DNA from: Pseudocitrobacter faecalis
Lineage (GTDB): Bacteria > Pseudomonadota > Gammaproteobacteria > Enterobacterales > Enterobacteriaceae
Assembly (NCBI GenBank): GCA_003315335.1
Contig: QNRL01000009.1
Coordinates: forward strand, 186,001-250,000
DNA: 64,000 nucleotides
Direction of reading: 5' to 3'
Shown here: positions 37,906 through 47,813 of the stretch, piece after piece
Numbering within the stretch: position 1 is the first letter of the stretch
How the letters are laid out: every line of letters begins with the position of its first letter
Made by a program: the position numbers and the translations under genes
The notes under the pieces: generated by a model
Databases searched by the model: none
The model's input: only the letters and a program-made list of their open reading frames with translations
What the model was told of the DNA's origin: nothing

Positions 37906-40362
37906 TTAATGACAAGGTAAAATAAGCTGCTGTGCGACGGATTCCAGGGATGCTGGCAGTTTAATCGTGCAGCGGTTCTCTTTGCCCCACTGTACGTTAA
38001 ACGTCTGGCCGCCTTTGACGCCGCTCAGCCAGGCGTGTCCCTCTTCGCTCACCATGCCAACGTCGATATTTTTATCACTCAGATAAACCACCGCGCCCAG
38101 TGGCGGCACGCCGTTGTCTGCCGTATGGATGATGACAGAAAGATCTTTACCGGCGCGCGATACCAGCGATTTATAGCCGATAGCACCTTCCGTCCAGGCC
38201 TGACGCATAATATTTTCGTCAACCGTAACGCCATCAGGCAGGTTATTCATATTGACGGCAATGGTCGCAGGTGAATAACTGGAGATCATGGGGACAACCG
38301 TGTTGCCCAGCCAGTTGGTTTCGTTGAGCTCGCCCTGTACCGGGATGCCCGCAACGCCGTCGGCGTCGATCATAATTCTGGGCTCATTGCCAAAACTACG
38401 GCGATGCCATGCGAAACCCTGCCGTGTTGCCGTCATTGAACCCGTCCAACTGGCGCTGACCGAGCGGTAATCACTGGCGTTATAACTGCCCGAAAGTTGC
38501 AAATCGCCCACTGAGGTAATGTGCTGAAGATTACCGCGGAACTGCGCGCCGTTATCGGGTTTATCTGACTCAATGCCTGCCGATACACCCCAGGTGTCAC
38601 GTGCGCTGGAGGAGTCATTCCAGCTCACCATATGGCTGGTGGTATTGCTACTGTGCATGTCGTAGTTAAGACGACGGCCAAAATCGAACGGGATGGAGAG
38701 CGACATATAAAACTGGTTATCGCTACCGCGCTCTTCGTAATGTGTCGTGCTCCAGGATGTTGAGAGTGTGAGTCCTTTCCAGCTTCCAATATCGAAGTTA
38801 AACCCGGCCGTGAGGTTGGCGGTGGTTGATGTATCGCCATCCCACCACTCCTGACGCAAACCACTTAAATAAAGATTCAGATTGAGCGGATCAATGGGTT
38901 GGTTGAACGAAATGCTGAGTGTCTGTTTTTCGTCCTGGGTATCGGCGTCGTGATATTGATGATCAACAAAGTTGGCATAGCTATGAAATTCACGTTCGGA
39001 AAAGCGGTAGGCTGCCAGTGACACCTGGCTGTCGGTGGCATCAAAGCGCTTGCTGTAGTTCAGGCGGTAGCTACGGCCCCGTTCCTGATGGCCATCTTCA
39101 AAGGTACTGCTTGCATGGGTAATATCAAAAGAAACCGCTCCCAGCCAGCGCATATTTTGGCCAATACCAACGGCAATTGAGCGGTAATCGCTGCCAGCCG
39201 CCAGAATGCCTCCGTAGAGTGAGGTGTCTGAAAGCATGCCCCATGAGGCTTCGCTACTAATGAAAGTATCGTTTACAACATGGTGAGAGATATCAGGGCG
39301 AGCGCGCCCGGCGGCCACTTTATAGCGCACCTGGCCTTCACGCGTCAGGAAAGGCGTGGCGGCTGCGGAAACCTGGAAACTGTTCACGCGGCCATCCTCC
39401 TCCTGCACTTTTACGTCCAGCGTTCCTTGTACCGACTGGTTGAGGTCGCTTATCAGGAACGGCCCTGGCGCAACTTTGGTTTGATAAATCACGCGCCCGG
39501 CATGGCTGACCGTGACCGTCGCATTCGTTTGGGCGATGCCGCTGATTTGCGGCGCGTAGCCGCGTAGCTCCCAGGGCAACATACGATCGTCGCTGGCGAT
39601 AGCCGCACCATTATAGGAGAAGGCGTCAAAAACATTCGAACTGAAGTCAGTTTCGCCGAGGGTTAACTTAGCGCCCAGCGAGGGGAGCGGGCGAAACAGA
39701 TAGGTTCTGGAGATGCTACGTGTGGTTTGCGCGCTGCCACTACTCTGCGTTTGGCTGATTTGATAGTCGCTACGTAAGCGCCATGCGCCGAGATTCGCCC
39801 CGGCGGTGCCATAGCTATTATAATTTTCACTGTGCTCACCGTGATTTGGGCGATAGGTGCTGGCAAATAAGTTGTAGTCCAGCAGCAGGCCTGCGACTCC
39901 GTTATCCCACGTTGCAGGCGGCATCCACGTATCGGAGCGCCACGCGAGCATAGCCTGAGGAATCACGATGTCCAGATTCTGGGTCGCTCTGTCCAGTTTG
40001 AATGTGATATCGGGTTGTGTAGTGAAATCGAGGCAATTGTCCTTAATCGCAAACGTATTACGGATATCTTCTTTTAACCCTAACTGGTCAGCGAGATCGA
40101 CAGGAATGCAAACCGCTACGGTTTCTTTCTGTTTTTTCCAGCTAAGCTGACGGCCAGAAGAAATAAGGTTTTTATTCACCGTGACGGAAACAAAATAATC
40201 TCCCGCAGCGATGGCAGATTTATCTTTGAATTGAGAAAAATCAACGCCATCGCGCATGGTTTTATCCAGCACGTTTAAATTAAATTCCACAGCATGGACG
40301 GGGAGTGTCAGTAATAACCCACAGCCAGCGGCGAGAAGCTTGCAATTATCCATGGTATCCAT
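37906..40362 (-). CDS. yqiG: outer-membrane fimbrial usher, YqiG-like, intact
   Basis: FimD-family usher, 818 residues. Signal peptide (MDNCKLLAAGCGLLLTLPVHA), N-terminal domain beginning VEFNLNVLDKTMRDGVDFSQF, middle beta-barrel with plug, and C-terminal domains with the usual cysteine pair (ENRCTIKLP ... LILPCH). The start may be either of two ATGs 9 bases apart (40362, 40353). E. coli K-12 yqiG is broken by IS2; here the gene is uninterrupted, so the pilus could be made. Confidence 0.9.
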   Translation of the reverse strand: MDTMDNCKLLAAGCGLLLTLPVHAVEFNLNVLDKTMRDGVDFSQFKDKSAIAAGDYFVSVTVNKNLISSGRQLSWKKQKETVAVCIPVDLADQLGLKEDIRNTFAIKDNCLDFTTQPDITFKLDRATQNLDIVIPQAMLAWRSDTWMPPATWDNGVAGLLLDYNLFASTYRPNHGEHSENYNSYGTAGANLGAWRLRSDYQISQTQSSGSAQTTRSISRTYLFRPLPSLGAKLTLGETDFSSNVFDAFSYNGAAIASDDRMLPWELRGYAPQISGIAQTNATVTVSHAGRVIYQTKVAPGPFLISDLNQSVQGTLDVKVQEEDGRVNSFQVSAAATPFLTREGQVRYKVAAGRARPDISHHVVNDTFISSEASWGMLSDTSLYGGILAAGSDYRSIAVGIGQNMRWLGAVSFDITHASSTFEDGHQERGRSYRLNYSKRFDATDSQVSLAAYRFSEREFHSYANFVDHQYHDADTQDEKQTLSISFNQPIDPLNLNLYLSGLRQEWWDGDTSTTANLTAGFNFDIGSWKGLTLSTSWSTTHYEERGSDNQFYMSLSIPFDFGRRLNYDMHSSNTTSHMVSWNDSSSARDTWGVSAGIESDKPDNGAQFRGNLQHITSVGDLQLSGSYNASDYRSVSASWTGSMTATRQGFAWHRRSFGNEPRIMIDADGVAGIPVQGELNETNWLGNTVVPMISSYSPATIAVNMNNLPDGVTVDENIMRQAWTEGAIGYKSLVSRAGKDLSVIIHTADNGVPPLGAVVYLSDKNIDVGMVSEEGHAWLSGVKGGQTFNVQWGKENRCTIKLPASLESVAQQLILPCH

Positions 40363-40417
40363 ACCCGGGCATATGCAAAGAAGGAAGAACGGGTGGCCAT
40401 CATGGCCACCGATGTTC

Positions 40418-40984
40418 TTAGTTATAGATTAACGTGTAGTTTGCGGTGGCGGTTACGCCGCCAGCGGTGACAGTATTCGCGCCAATTTTTTCCATCCAGG
40501 CCTGAAACGGCAGGATTTGGGTCGCAGAGTCTGGGTTCAGCGCGAGTTCTTTTGCGGTACCCAGAGTAATATTCGCACCAGTGGAATCCATTAAGCGAAC
40601 GCCGACATTGCTTGCGCCACCAGCAAAGGTGTTACTGAGCAGACCCGGATTGCTGGCGACAACGTTACTACTGGTGAAGGTCACTTTCACTTTAGAAAGG
40701 GGTTGGCCCTTACCATCATCAGAGCTGGGCAGTGCGCAGTTCTCCAGCGTAATGCTTGAATCTTTGGCTTCAGAGTGGGTATTGGCGTTAATGAAGGTAT
40801 CCGTCACTTCACCGAGATCGACTTTTTTATCGATATCGTCAGCTTTAATAGAGCACGGCGCGCTGATGACCAGCCCGGTAAAGGTGATTTTGCCGCCACC
40901 GCCATCAATATCATCTGCCAGGGCATACCCTGAGGCGAGTACAGAAATGGCTAACGCCAGCAGCGTTTTCTTTCCTGAATTCAT
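40418..40984 (-). CDS. ygiL: major fimbrial subunit, YgiL-like
   Basis: Type-1-like pilin, 188 residues: signal peptide 1-23 (ending SGYALA), an unusual glycine run (DDIDGGGGKITFTG), the two pilin cysteines (SAPCSIKADD and LENCALPSS), and the C-terminal penultimate-tyrosine strand ATANYTLIYN used in donor-strand exchange. AAAGGA precedes the ATG. First gene of ygiL-yqiG-yqiH-yqiI. Confidence 0.87.
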   Translation of the reverse strand: MNSGKKTLLALAISVLASGYALADDIDGGGGKITFTGLVISAPCSIKADDIDKKVDLGEVTDTFINANTHSEAKDSSITLENCALPSSDDGKGQPLSKVKVTFTSSNVVASNPGLLSNTFAGGASNVGVRLMDSTGANITLGTAKELALNPDSATQILPFQAWMEKIGANTVTAGGVTATANYTLIYN

Positions 40985-41282
40985 GTGATATATCCTTTAA
41001 AATTAAATGCAAACGTTATTTTTGAATAATATAAAGTCGGATTATATCTGAAGGGAAGTAATGGTGGTTTTAGTTAAATTACAATCAATCGGCAGTTGAA
41101 GTTAAATAATTTGCTCAGAATAATATTTTTTAATTTAATTATTGATGCGGTGATTGTATTTTAATTTTTATGCAATATTAAGCCGGGTGAACAATAGGGT
41201 TAGATATCATAATAATCAATGATCTATATGTTTTTTTTAGGAATGTATTTAGTCTCAAATTGTAATGCTATCGGATTAGTTA
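40985..41282. other. AT-rich promoter region of the ygi fimbrial operon
   Basis: About 300 very AT-rich bases with no gene. TATAAT on the minus strand (41047-41042) is a possible -10, about 60 bases before ygiL, without a convincing -35. The composition suggests H-NS silencing. I saw no inverted repeat pair that would suggest a fim-type invertible switch. Confidence 0.4.
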
Positions 41283-41313
41283 TACGCCGTACTGCTGCCA
41301 GCCATACGGCGTA
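41283..41313 (-). terminator. hairpin after zupT
   Basis: TACGCCGTA and TACGGCGTA arms (9 bp, perfect) with a 13-base loop, just downstream of the zupT stop on the minus strand. The T-run is weak. Confidence 0.5.
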
Positions 41314-41319
41314 AACCAT

Positions 41320-42093
41320 TTAACCTAACCCAATCGATTGTAACAGAACCAAACTGAGCCCCATCACCGACATGCCGCACAGCACGCCATAGCTGGGGTT
41401 ATTATTGGGGTCTATCTCTTTTGCCAGCGGCATCAGTTCATCGACGGAGAGGGCGACCATAATACCAGCCACTGCCGCCATAATCGCTGCCATCACCACT
41501 GGCGACACCAGGCTACCCAGGATCAACCATGCCAGTACGCCGCCAAGAATTTCCGCCATGCCGGAGATGCCAGCCCAGAACACGGCCTTGCGTTTTGAGC
41601 CTGTAGCTGCGTAGATCGGCCCGGAAACCGCTAACCCTTCAGGAATATTGTGTAATGCCACGGCGAAGGCGATGCCGAAACCCAGCTCCAGGTTGCTGCT
41701 TGCCGTGACAAACGTCGCGATGCCTTCAGGAAAATTGTGCAGGCTAATCCCAAGCGTCAGCAGGATTGCGGTACGTCGAAGATTGGGCGGAAGAGGCTTA
41801 ACATCAGCGGGAACCAGATCCTGCGGATGTGCGTGCGGCAACATGCGGTCGAGCGCAAAATAGCCAAGTAGCCCGACGACAAACATGCCGTAGCCCAGAA
41901 CAGGGGACATTCCTTCGGCATCCAGTGCGGCAGGAAGCATCTCCATCAGTGAAATCAGCAGCATAATGCCTGCCGCGAAGCCAAGGGAAAAGGCCAGAAC
42001 GCGGTTAGAGGGTTTTTGACCAATAACACCCAGAACTGCGCCAATAAACGTGGCGGCACCTGCTAACAACGTCAGAATAAGGGGGACTGACAT
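41320..42093 (-). CDS. zupT: zinc/iron transporter ZupT (ZIP family)
   Basis: Inner-membrane divalent metal importer with broad specificity (zinc, iron, cobalt, manganese). It has 257 residues with eight predicted spans; the metal-site motifs HNFPEG (span 4) and HNIPEG (span 5) are both present. AAGGAG precedes the ATG. A perfect Fur palindrome 13 bases upstream suggests iron repression here. Confidence 0.95.
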   Translation of the reverse strand: MSVPLILTLLAGAATFIGAVLGVIGQKPSNRVLAFSLGFAAGIMLLISLMEMLPAALDAEGMSPVLGYGMFVVGLLGYFALDRMLPHAHPQDLVPADVKPLPPNLRRTAILLTLGISLHNFPEGIATFVTASSNLELGFGIAFAVALHNIPEGLAVSGPIYAATGSKRKAVFWAGISGMAEILGGVLAWLILGSLVSPVVMAAIMAAVAGIMVALSVDELMPLAKEIDPNNNPSYGVLCGMSVMGLSLVLLQSIGLG

Positions 42094-42105
42094 CGCTCAC
42101 TCCTT

Positions 42106-42122
42106 ATGATAATGATTATCAT
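42106..42122. promoter_or_regulatory. perfect Fur box between zupT and ygiD
   Basis: ATGATAATGATTATCAT is a perfect 8-1-8 palindrome containing the full 7-1-7 Fur core TGATAATGATTATCA. It lies 13 bases upstream of zupT, where bound Fur would block it, and 166 bases upstream of ygiD. Confidence 0.8.
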
Positions 42123-42287
42123 TTATATTATTAGAGATTGTCATCCATTACGAGAGGCGCATTGCTTCTTTACGTCACCTTACATTCAAAATTTCTGAAG
42201 ATCTTCATCATGGTTATCTGAGTTCCTCCTCCAGAATTCCAGGTTAAGGTGTTGCTATCAGAAAATACCTCTACAAAGGATAACATC

Positions 42288-43076
42288 ATGTCTCGTACCC
42301 GAATGCCAGCGTTGTTTTTAGGTCACGGCAGCCCAATGAACGTGCTGGAGGACAACATCTATACCCGTACCTGGCAGCATCTGGGCGAGACATTGCCTCG
42401 TCCAAAAGCCATTGTGGTGATTTCAGCTCACTGGTTCACCCGTGGCACCGGCGTGACGGCTATGGAAACGCCGAAAACGATCCATGATTTTGGCGGCTTC
42501 CCGCAGGCGCTCTATGACATTCATTATCCGGCACCGGGGTCTCCGGCGCTGGCGCAGAGGCTGGTCGAGTTACTGTCGCCGGTACCTGTCACGCTGGATA
42601 ACGAAGCGTGGGGCTTTGACCATGGCTCGTGGGGCGTGCTGATCAAAATGTACCCGAATGCAGACATTCCGATGGTGCAGTTGAGTATCGACAGCACTAA
42701 ACCGGCGGCGTGGCATATGGAGATGGGGCGTAAGCTTGCCAGTCTGCGCGATGAGGGGATTATGCTGGTGGCCAGCGGCAACGTGGTGCATAACCTGCGA
42801 ACCGCCAAATGGCATGGTGATGGCACGCCATATCCGTGGGCATCATCCTTTAATGAGTATGTGAAAGCGAATCTGAGCTGGAAAGGGCCAGTGGCTGCGC
42901 ATCCGCTGGTGAACTATCTGGAGCACGAAGGGGGCGCGTTATCGAATCCGACGCCGGATCATTTCCTGCCTCTGCTGTATGTTTTGGGCGCATGGGATGG
43001 CGAAGAGCCGATTTCGATCCCGGTAGACGGGCTGGAAATGGGAAGCTTAAGTATGCTGTCGGTGCAGATCGGATAG
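42288..43076 (+). CDS. ygiD: 4,5-DOPA-extradiol-dioxygenase-like protein YgiD
   Basis: LigB-type metal-dependent ring-opening dioxygenase; the E. coli protein cleaves L-DOPA, though its natural role is unclear. 262 residues from ATG 42288, the E. coli length, with AAAGGA upstream. Metal-ligand histidines appear in LGHGSPMN, VVISAHWF and SGNVVHNL. Divergent from zupT, convergent with ygiC. Confidence 0.93.
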   Translation: MSRTRMPALFLGHGSPMNVLEDNIYTRTWQHLGETLPRPKAIVVISAHWFTRGTGVTAMETPKTIHDFGGFPQALYDIHYPAPGSPALAQRLVELLSPVPVTLDNEAWGFDHGSWGVLIKMYPNADIPMVQLSIDSTKPAAWHMEMGRKLASLRDEGIMLVASGNVVHNLRTAKWHGDGTPYPWASSFNEYVKANLSWKGPVAAHPLVNYLEHEGGALSNPTPDHFLPLLYVLGAWDGEEPISIPVDGLEMGSLSMLSVQIG

Positions 43077-43078
43077 CA

Positions 43079-43104
43079 GAAAAAAGCCCGGCGTCGCCGG
43101 GCTT
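43079..43104 (-). terminator. terminator of the tolC-side ygiBC operon
   Basis: AAGCCCGGC and GCCGGGCTT arms with loop GTC; on the minus strand followed by TTTTTCTG. Strong for ygiC, weaker for ygiD. Confidence 0.8.
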
Positions 43105-43112
43105 CAGGAGTC

Positions 43113-44273
43113 TTACTCGACAAAAATATGCGGATAGAAGCGGGAAAGATCCTGGGTGATCAGCGCGCGGTCTTCGCGAACGCCGATCCCCGCGGGTTGA
43201 TCGTTGATAAGCCAGCTGCCAATCAGCGTATAGCTGTCGCCAAATTTCGGCAGCGGATGGAACTGCTGCACGATCATGCCTTCTTCGCCATAAGGGCCGT
43301 CAACTTCTTCCAGCGTTTTGCCATTCTCAATGATCGAGATGTTAGCGCCTTCGCGTGAGAAGATCGGTTTCACCACGTATTTGTCCATTTGCGGATGATC
43401 GTCTTCGGCAAAATAAGCGGGCAGCAAATTCGGGTGATCCGGGAACATTTCCCACAGCAGCGGCAGCAGCGCTTTGTTGGAAATAATGCTCTTCCATGCC
43501 GGTTCCAGCCAGCGTACACCCGCGTCTTCCAGCTTGGTTGAAAACATCTCGCGCAGCATGTACTCCCACGGATAGAGCTTGAAGAGATTGCCGATAACCT
43601 GATCCTGAAGATCGGTAAACTGACCTTTTTCACCCAGGCCAATATCGTCGATATAAAGGAATTCGGTGGCCACTTCCGCTTCTGCCGCGCAGTCCTGCAG
43701 ATATTGCACGGTTCCGCGATCTTCCACGGTATCGCGACAGCAGGTCAGGTGAAGTAGCTGAAAACCGTGCTGCTCACGCAATTCGGTGAAGCGCGCGATG
43801 ATCTTTTCTTGCAGGCTGTTGAACTGATCGCTGCCTTCCGGCAGGTTACCGGAATTGAGCTGATCTTCCAGCCAGATCCACTGGAAGAACGCGGCTTCGT
43901 ACAGTGAGGTTGGCGTATCGGCGTTGTTCTCAAGCAGCTTCGGCTCGCCCACGCCGTCCCACGCCAGATCCATGCGTGAATAGAGCGAAGGTTGATGCGT
44001 CAGCCAGGACTGACGCACAAAGCCCCAGGTGTGTTTGGGAATGCGGAATTTGGTCATCAGCTCATCGCTGGCGACCACGCGCTCGACCACTTTTAAACAC
44101 ATCTGATGCAGTTCGGCGGTGACCTCTTCCAGTTTTTCAACCTGCGCCAAAGTCAGCTTGTAATAGGCTTCCTCGCTCCAGTACGGCTCGCCATACATGG
44201 TGTGAAAGTTAAAGCCATATTCGGTAGCCTTTTCACGCCAGTCCGGGCGCTCTGTAATACTGATTCTTTCCAT
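43113..44273 (-). CDS. ygiC: glutathionylspermidine-synthase-like ATP-grasp protein YgiC
   Basis: 386 residues with the C-terminal ATP-grasp fold of glutathionylspermidine synthase but without the amidase domain of Gss. Substrate unknown. ATP-grasp elements are seen near the end: [17 protein letters not shown], then [13 protein letters not shown] and [16 protein letters not shown]. Starts 5 bases after the ygiB stop, so the two form an operon. Confidence 0.92.
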   Translation of the reverse strand: MERISITERPDWREKATEYGFNFHTMYGEPYWSEEAYYKLTLAQVEKLEEVTAELHQMCLKVVERVVASDELMTKFRIPKHTWGFVRQSWLTHQPSLYSRMDLAWDGVGEPKLLENNADTPTSLYEAAFFQWIWLEDQLNSGNLPEGSDQFNSLQEKIIARFTELREQHGFQLLHLTCCRDTVEDRGTVQYLQDCAAEAEVATEFLYIDDIGLGEKGQFTDLQDQVIGNLFKLYPWEYMLREMFSTKLEDAGVRWLEPAWKSIISNKALLPLLWEMFPDHPNLLPAYFAEDDHPQMDKYVVKPIFSREGANISIIENGKTLEEVDGPYGEEGMIVQQFHPLPKFGDSYTLIGSWLINDQPAGIGVREDRALITQDLSRFYPHIFVE

Positions 44274-44278
44274 GAGAC

Positions 44279-44950
44279 TTAGCCGCCCATTGAGCGAGAA
44301 GAGGTGCCGGACGCGCTGCTACGCTGCATTGTCGCTTGTTTAGCGACAGACTCGCCAAACCCACCACGAGTGACCGTGCTGGTGGTCGCCGGTTTTGGCG
44401 CCATTGCGGTTTTCGGTACCGTCATGGTGCGGCCTGGCTGTGCGGCTCCGTAGTTTTTGCCGCTGGCGTCGGTGTATTTACCATATGCCGGGCTGGACGG
44501 GTTTTTAGAGGTGAACACCGGTTGCTGCTGGAAGCCCGCACCGCCGCTCATCATACGACCCATCATGTAACCGGCCATCAACGGCATCCAGAAGCTGCCG
44601 CTGCTTTGCGCCTGTGCCTGGTTTTCTGGCGCAACACCTGCCTGAGCTGGCGTTTGCTGACACTGACCTTCACCAAATTCCGCGACGCAATCTTCACGCG
44701 TGGCATATTTCGGCGCAGTACGTTCCGCTTCTTTCTGTGCGTTATTAAAGGCAGTGGTGCATTCCGCACTTTTCCCCGGGTTGGCGGCCGAGCAGTCGTC
44801 CGCGTTTTGATACAGAGTGACCGTTTCGTCGCTTTGTTCACAGCCCGCCAGCATAAAAACGGCGGTGACGGCGAAAGCAACCGGTGTTAAATGGCGTGCA
44901 CTCCAGCTTTTGCGAAAAGCGGCGTGCTTAATATTATTTGTCCGTTTCAT
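44279..44950 (-). CDS. ygiB: DUF1190 lipoprotein YgiB
   Basis: 223-residue predicted lipoprotein of unknown function. N-terminal signal with lipobox LAGC (Cys at 36, [11 protein letters not shown]), three cysteines in the conserved first half ([28 protein letters not shown]), then a low-complexity Gly/Ser/Thr-rich tail with a [11 protein letters not shown] motif. Upstream of ygiC and downstream of tolC, as in the E. coli tolC-ygiABC cluster; here a strong bidirectional terminator separates it from tolC. No ygiA was identified with confidence. Confidence 0.92.
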   Translation of the reverse strand: MKRTNNIKHAAFRKSWSARHLTPVAFAVTAVFMLAGCEQSDETVTLYQNADDCSAANPGKSAECTTAFNNAQKEAERTAPKYATREDCVAEFGEGQCQQTPAQAGVAPENQAQAQSSGSFWMPLMAGYMMGRMMSGGAGFQQQPVFTSKNPSSPAYGKYTDASGKNYGAAQPGRTMTVPKTAMAPKPATTSTVTRGGFGESVAKQATMQRSSASGTSSRSMGG

Positions 44951-45074
44951 CGTTATCTTCCTGGACCCAGTGGTAGAGCATTAGCGCTCAGGATAGTGGA
45001 TGACTGGTTGAAAATGAAGCGAGAAGGGGAAGAAACAGGGGGATCTTTACGTTGCCTTACGTTCTGCGCAATGT

Positions 45075-45106
45075 AAAACGCCACGCGTGTTCGGCGTGGC
45101 GTTTTT
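45075..45106 (-). terminator. tolC terminator, bidirectional
   Basis: AAAACGCCACGC and GCGTGGCGTTTT arms (12 bp) around GTGTTCG, with flanking T on both strands, 15 bases after the tolC stop. Confidence 0.88.
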
Positions 45107-45120
45107 ATACGGCGTTGAGC

Positions 45121-46539
45121 TTAACGATTCGCGGTAGTGGTCGCGCCGTTATAGCCGTCTGCTGAGGCGTCCTGCTGCGGATTTTCCGGGGCCACGGACT
45201 CAGGCGTCGTGGATACCGGTTTACCCAGCGTGCTGTTCAGCGCCTGCAGATCCTGCTCGTTCAGCGTACCCAGCGCAGATTTGATATTCAGCTGGTTAAT
45301 CAGGTAGTTATAACGTGCGCTGGAGAGTTGCTGTTTCGCGTTATACAGCGTGGTCGTCGCATCCAACACGTCGACAATGGTACGGGTACCGACTGAGTAA
45401 CCGGCTTCCATCGCGTCTAATGAGCTCTGCGCAGAGACAACGGCTTGTTTATAGGCGTTGATGCTGCTGATAGAGGCATTGACGTTGTTGAAGGAGGAAC
45501 GCACGGTTTGAACCACGGTACGGTGCGCGCTTTCCAGTTGCTCGCTTGCGCCAACGAAGTTGTACTGCGCCTGTTTAACCTGAGAAGTCACCGAACCGCC
45601 GCTGTAAATTGGCAGGTTGAAGCTCAGGCCGATAGAGTTCTGGCCGATATCGCGGTCAGCATAGGTGGAACCGCCGGTTTTGCTGCCGTCATACTTGGTA
45701 TTGGACACGCTGGTGGAAGCGTTGAGGTCCAGGGTCGGCAGGTGACCGTCCTGTGCCTGACGGATCTGCTCACGAGCCAGGTCCTGGCTCAGACGTGCCT
45801 GCAGCAGCGACAAGTTGCGGCTTTCCGCTTCTTTCAGCAGCGCATTAACCGCTTTCGGCTTGTCGGTGGAGAAGCTGTCAACGTTCAGCGAAGAGAGTTC
45901 CGGGTAGTAGTTACCGGTGACCTGACGCAGCGCTTCAACGGCGTTGTCGAGATTATTGCGCGCGGTCACTTCATTCGCCAGCACGGTATCGTACTGTGAG
46001 CGGGCGTTCTGAACGTCGGTAATGGCAACCAGACCGACGTTAAAGCGCTGAGTGGTTTGATCCAACTGACGGTAGATAGCCTGTTTCTGCGCTTCAGTAT
46101 AGGAAAGCGCATCAATCGCGCTCAGCACGTTAAAGTAGGCCGTCGCCGTGTTCAGAATAAGCTGTTGCTGGTCAGTCTGATACGTGACGTCCTGAATACC
46201 GGCGCTTTTTTCTTGCAGCGTCAGGGCGCGCCATTTCGACATATCAAACAACGTTTGCGTTAACTGCAGTGACGCACTGCTGACGTTGGAGTTTACGCCG
46301 TTGTTGTCACGGTAGCCGTTGGTATAGGTATAATCAGCACCCAGGCCAAGCTGTGGCAACAGTGGGCTACGCGCTTCGTTGATCTTTTCAAATGCGGCAT
46401 CGCGGTCTGCTGCGGATTTACGCAGGTCAGGGTTGCTTAAACGCGCCTGCTGATACACTTGCAGCAGGTTCTCTGCCTGGCTCATTGCGCTGAAACCCGT
46501 AAGGCTCAGGCCAATAAGGATGGGGAGCAATTTCTTCAT
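45121..46539 (-). CDS. tolC: outer membrane channel TolC
   Basis: Trimeric exit duct for AcrAB, EmrAB, MacAB and type I secretion. The start is the second of two ATGs (46539, MKKLLPILIGLSLTGF), because AAGGA overlaps the first. 472 residues; signal peptide 1-22 (ending SQA). The repeated halves of helical hairpins are recognisable (NPDLRKSAADRDAAFEKI; AQYNFVGASEQLESA), and the aperture segment VGLVAITDVQNA is intact. The C-terminal tail after KPVSTTPESVAPENP is about 20 residues shorter than in E. coli, in a part not needed for function. Confidence 0.97.
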   Translation of the reverse strand: MKKLLPILIGLSLTGFSAMSQAENLLQVYQQARLSNPDLRKSAADRDAAFEKINEARSPLLPQLGLGADYTYTNGYRDNNGVNSNVSSASLQLTQTLFDMSKWRALTLQEKSAGIQDVTYQTDQQQLILNTATAYFNVLSAIDALSYTEAQKQAIYRQLDQTTQRFNVGLVAITDVQNARSQYDTVLANEVTARNNLDNAVEALRQVTGNYYPELSSLNVDSFSTDKPKAVNALLKEAESRNLSLLQARLSQDLAREQIRQAQDGHLPTLDLNASTSVSNTKYDGSKTGGSTYADRDIGQNSIGLSFNLPIYSGGSVTSQVKQAQYNFVGASEQLESAHRTVVQTVRSSFNNVNASISSINAYKQAVVSAQSSLDAMEAGYSVGTRTIVDVLDATTTLYNAKQQLSSARYNYLINQLNIKSALGTLNEQDLQALNSTLGKPVSTTPESVAPENPQQDASADGYNGATTTANR

Positions 46540-46739
46540 TTGCATTCCTTGTTGTGAAGCTTAGCGCTGATCTAATTCAGAAAAATATTCGCCGATTGTA
46601 TCAGAGTCTGCCAGCTTAAAAAGTTGGCGTAATGTGCCATGCGGCGTTAATTTGCATCAATCTAGCATACAGGCAGCTAAACGGTAGCCAAACTGACCCG
46701 AATTCCACAATTTCATCACAAATGCATTTGGAACCAATC

Positions 46740-47372
46740 ATGACTAAGACGAATGACTCAGTGGTTACGTTCTCGAAAAACGATGTAGAAATTATTGCAC
46801 GGGAAACGCTGTACAGCGGTTTTTTTTCGCTTGATTTGTATCGTTTTCGTCACCGTTTATTTAACGGAGAAATGAGCGGCGAAGTAAAACGCGAAATTTT
46901 TGAGCGCGGTCACGCCGCAGTCTTGCTACCCTTTGACCCTGTGCGGGACGAAGTTGTGCTGATTGAACAGATTCGCATCGCCGCTTTCGACACCAGCGAA
47001 AGCCCGTGGTTGCTGGAGATGGTGGCTGGTATGATCGAAGAAGGCGAAACCATCGAAGAGGTGGCGCGCCGCGAAGCCGTGGAAGAAGCGGGCTTAATCG
47101 TCGGACGCACGAAAAAAATACTGAGTTACCTGGCAAGCCCGGGGGGAACCAGTGAGCGCCTCTCTGTATTAGCGGGCGAAGTCGACGCAACGACGGCCAA
47201 AGGCATTCATGGCCTGGCAGAAGAAAACGAAGACATTCGGGTTCATGTGGTAAGTCGGGAACAAGCTTATCAGTGGGTAGAAGAGGGAAAAATCGACAAC
47301 GCGGCGACGGTCATCGCTTTGCAATGGCTGCAACTGCATTATCAAGACTTACGACAAGAGTGGTTAAAATGA
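46740..47372 (+). CDS. nudF: ADP-ribose pyrophosphatase NudF
   Basis: Nudix hydrolase that splits ADP-ribose to AMP and ribose-5-phosphate. 210 residues from ATG 46740; the E. coli protein has 209. The Nudix box G-x5-E-x7-REUxEExGU is complete as [20 protein letters not shown]. An ATG 18 bases earlier is an alternative. It begins the nudF-yqiB-cpdA-yqiA-parE gene string, divergent from tolC. Confidence 0.95.
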   Translation: MTKTNDSVVTFSKNDVEIIARETLYSGFFSLDLYRFRHRLFNGEMSGEVKREIFERGHAAVLLPFDPVRDEVVLIEQIRIAAFDTSESPWLLEMVAGMIEEGETIEEVARREAVEEAGLIVGRTKKILSYLASPGGTSERLSVLAGEVDATTAKGIHGLAEENEDIRVHVVSREQAYQWVEEGKIDNAATVIALQWLQLHYQDLRQEWLK

Positions 47373-47788
47373 AGCGCTATACACCTGACTTCCCTGAAAT
47401 GATGCGGCTGTGCGAAACCAATTTCGCCCAGTTACGCCGATTACTGCCACGCACAGATGCGCCCGGCGACGCAGTGAACTATCAGGTGGCGAATGCGCAA
47501 TATCGGTTAACGATTGTCGAATCGACGCGTTACACGACGCTGGTAGAGATAGAACAAACGCACCCGAAGATCAGCTACTGGAGCCTGCCGTCCATGACGG
47601 TACGCCTGTATCATGATGCCATGGTGGCTGAAGTGTGTTCGAGCCAGCAGATTTTTCGCTTCAAAGCACGTTATGATTATCCTAATAAAAAGTTGCATCA
47701 ACGCGACGAAAAGCATCAAATTAACCAGTTTCTGGCTGACTGGTTACGTTACTGTTTAGCATATGGAGCGATGGCGATTCCGGTTTAA
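47369..47788 (+). CDS. yqiB: DUF1249 protein YqiB
   Basis: 139-residue soluble protein of unknown function, conserved between nudF and cpdA in enterobacteria. The start overlaps the nudF stop by 4 bases (ATGA). Visible are [22 protein letters not shown]-type N-terminal helices and a basic central part. Translational coupling with nudF is likely. Confidence 0.93.
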   Translation: MKRYTPDFPEMMRLCETNFAQLRRLLPRTDAPGDAVNYQVANAQYRLTIVESTRYTTLVEIEQTHPKISYWSLPSMTVRLYHDAMVAEVCSSQQIFRFKARYDYPNKKLHQRDEKHQINQFLADWLRYCLAYGAMAIPV

Positions 47789-47813
47789 GCATCGTGAAAC
47801 CTAAGGACACCAT

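Noticed and set aside
40985-41319. Phase-variable invertible promoter for the ygi fimbriae
   Set aside because: No pair of inverted repeats and no adjacent recombinase gene were found.
46560-46740. A marbox upstream of tolC
   Set aside because: TolC is a known MarA/SoxS/Rob target, but the best alignment I could make here has too many mismatches to report a site.
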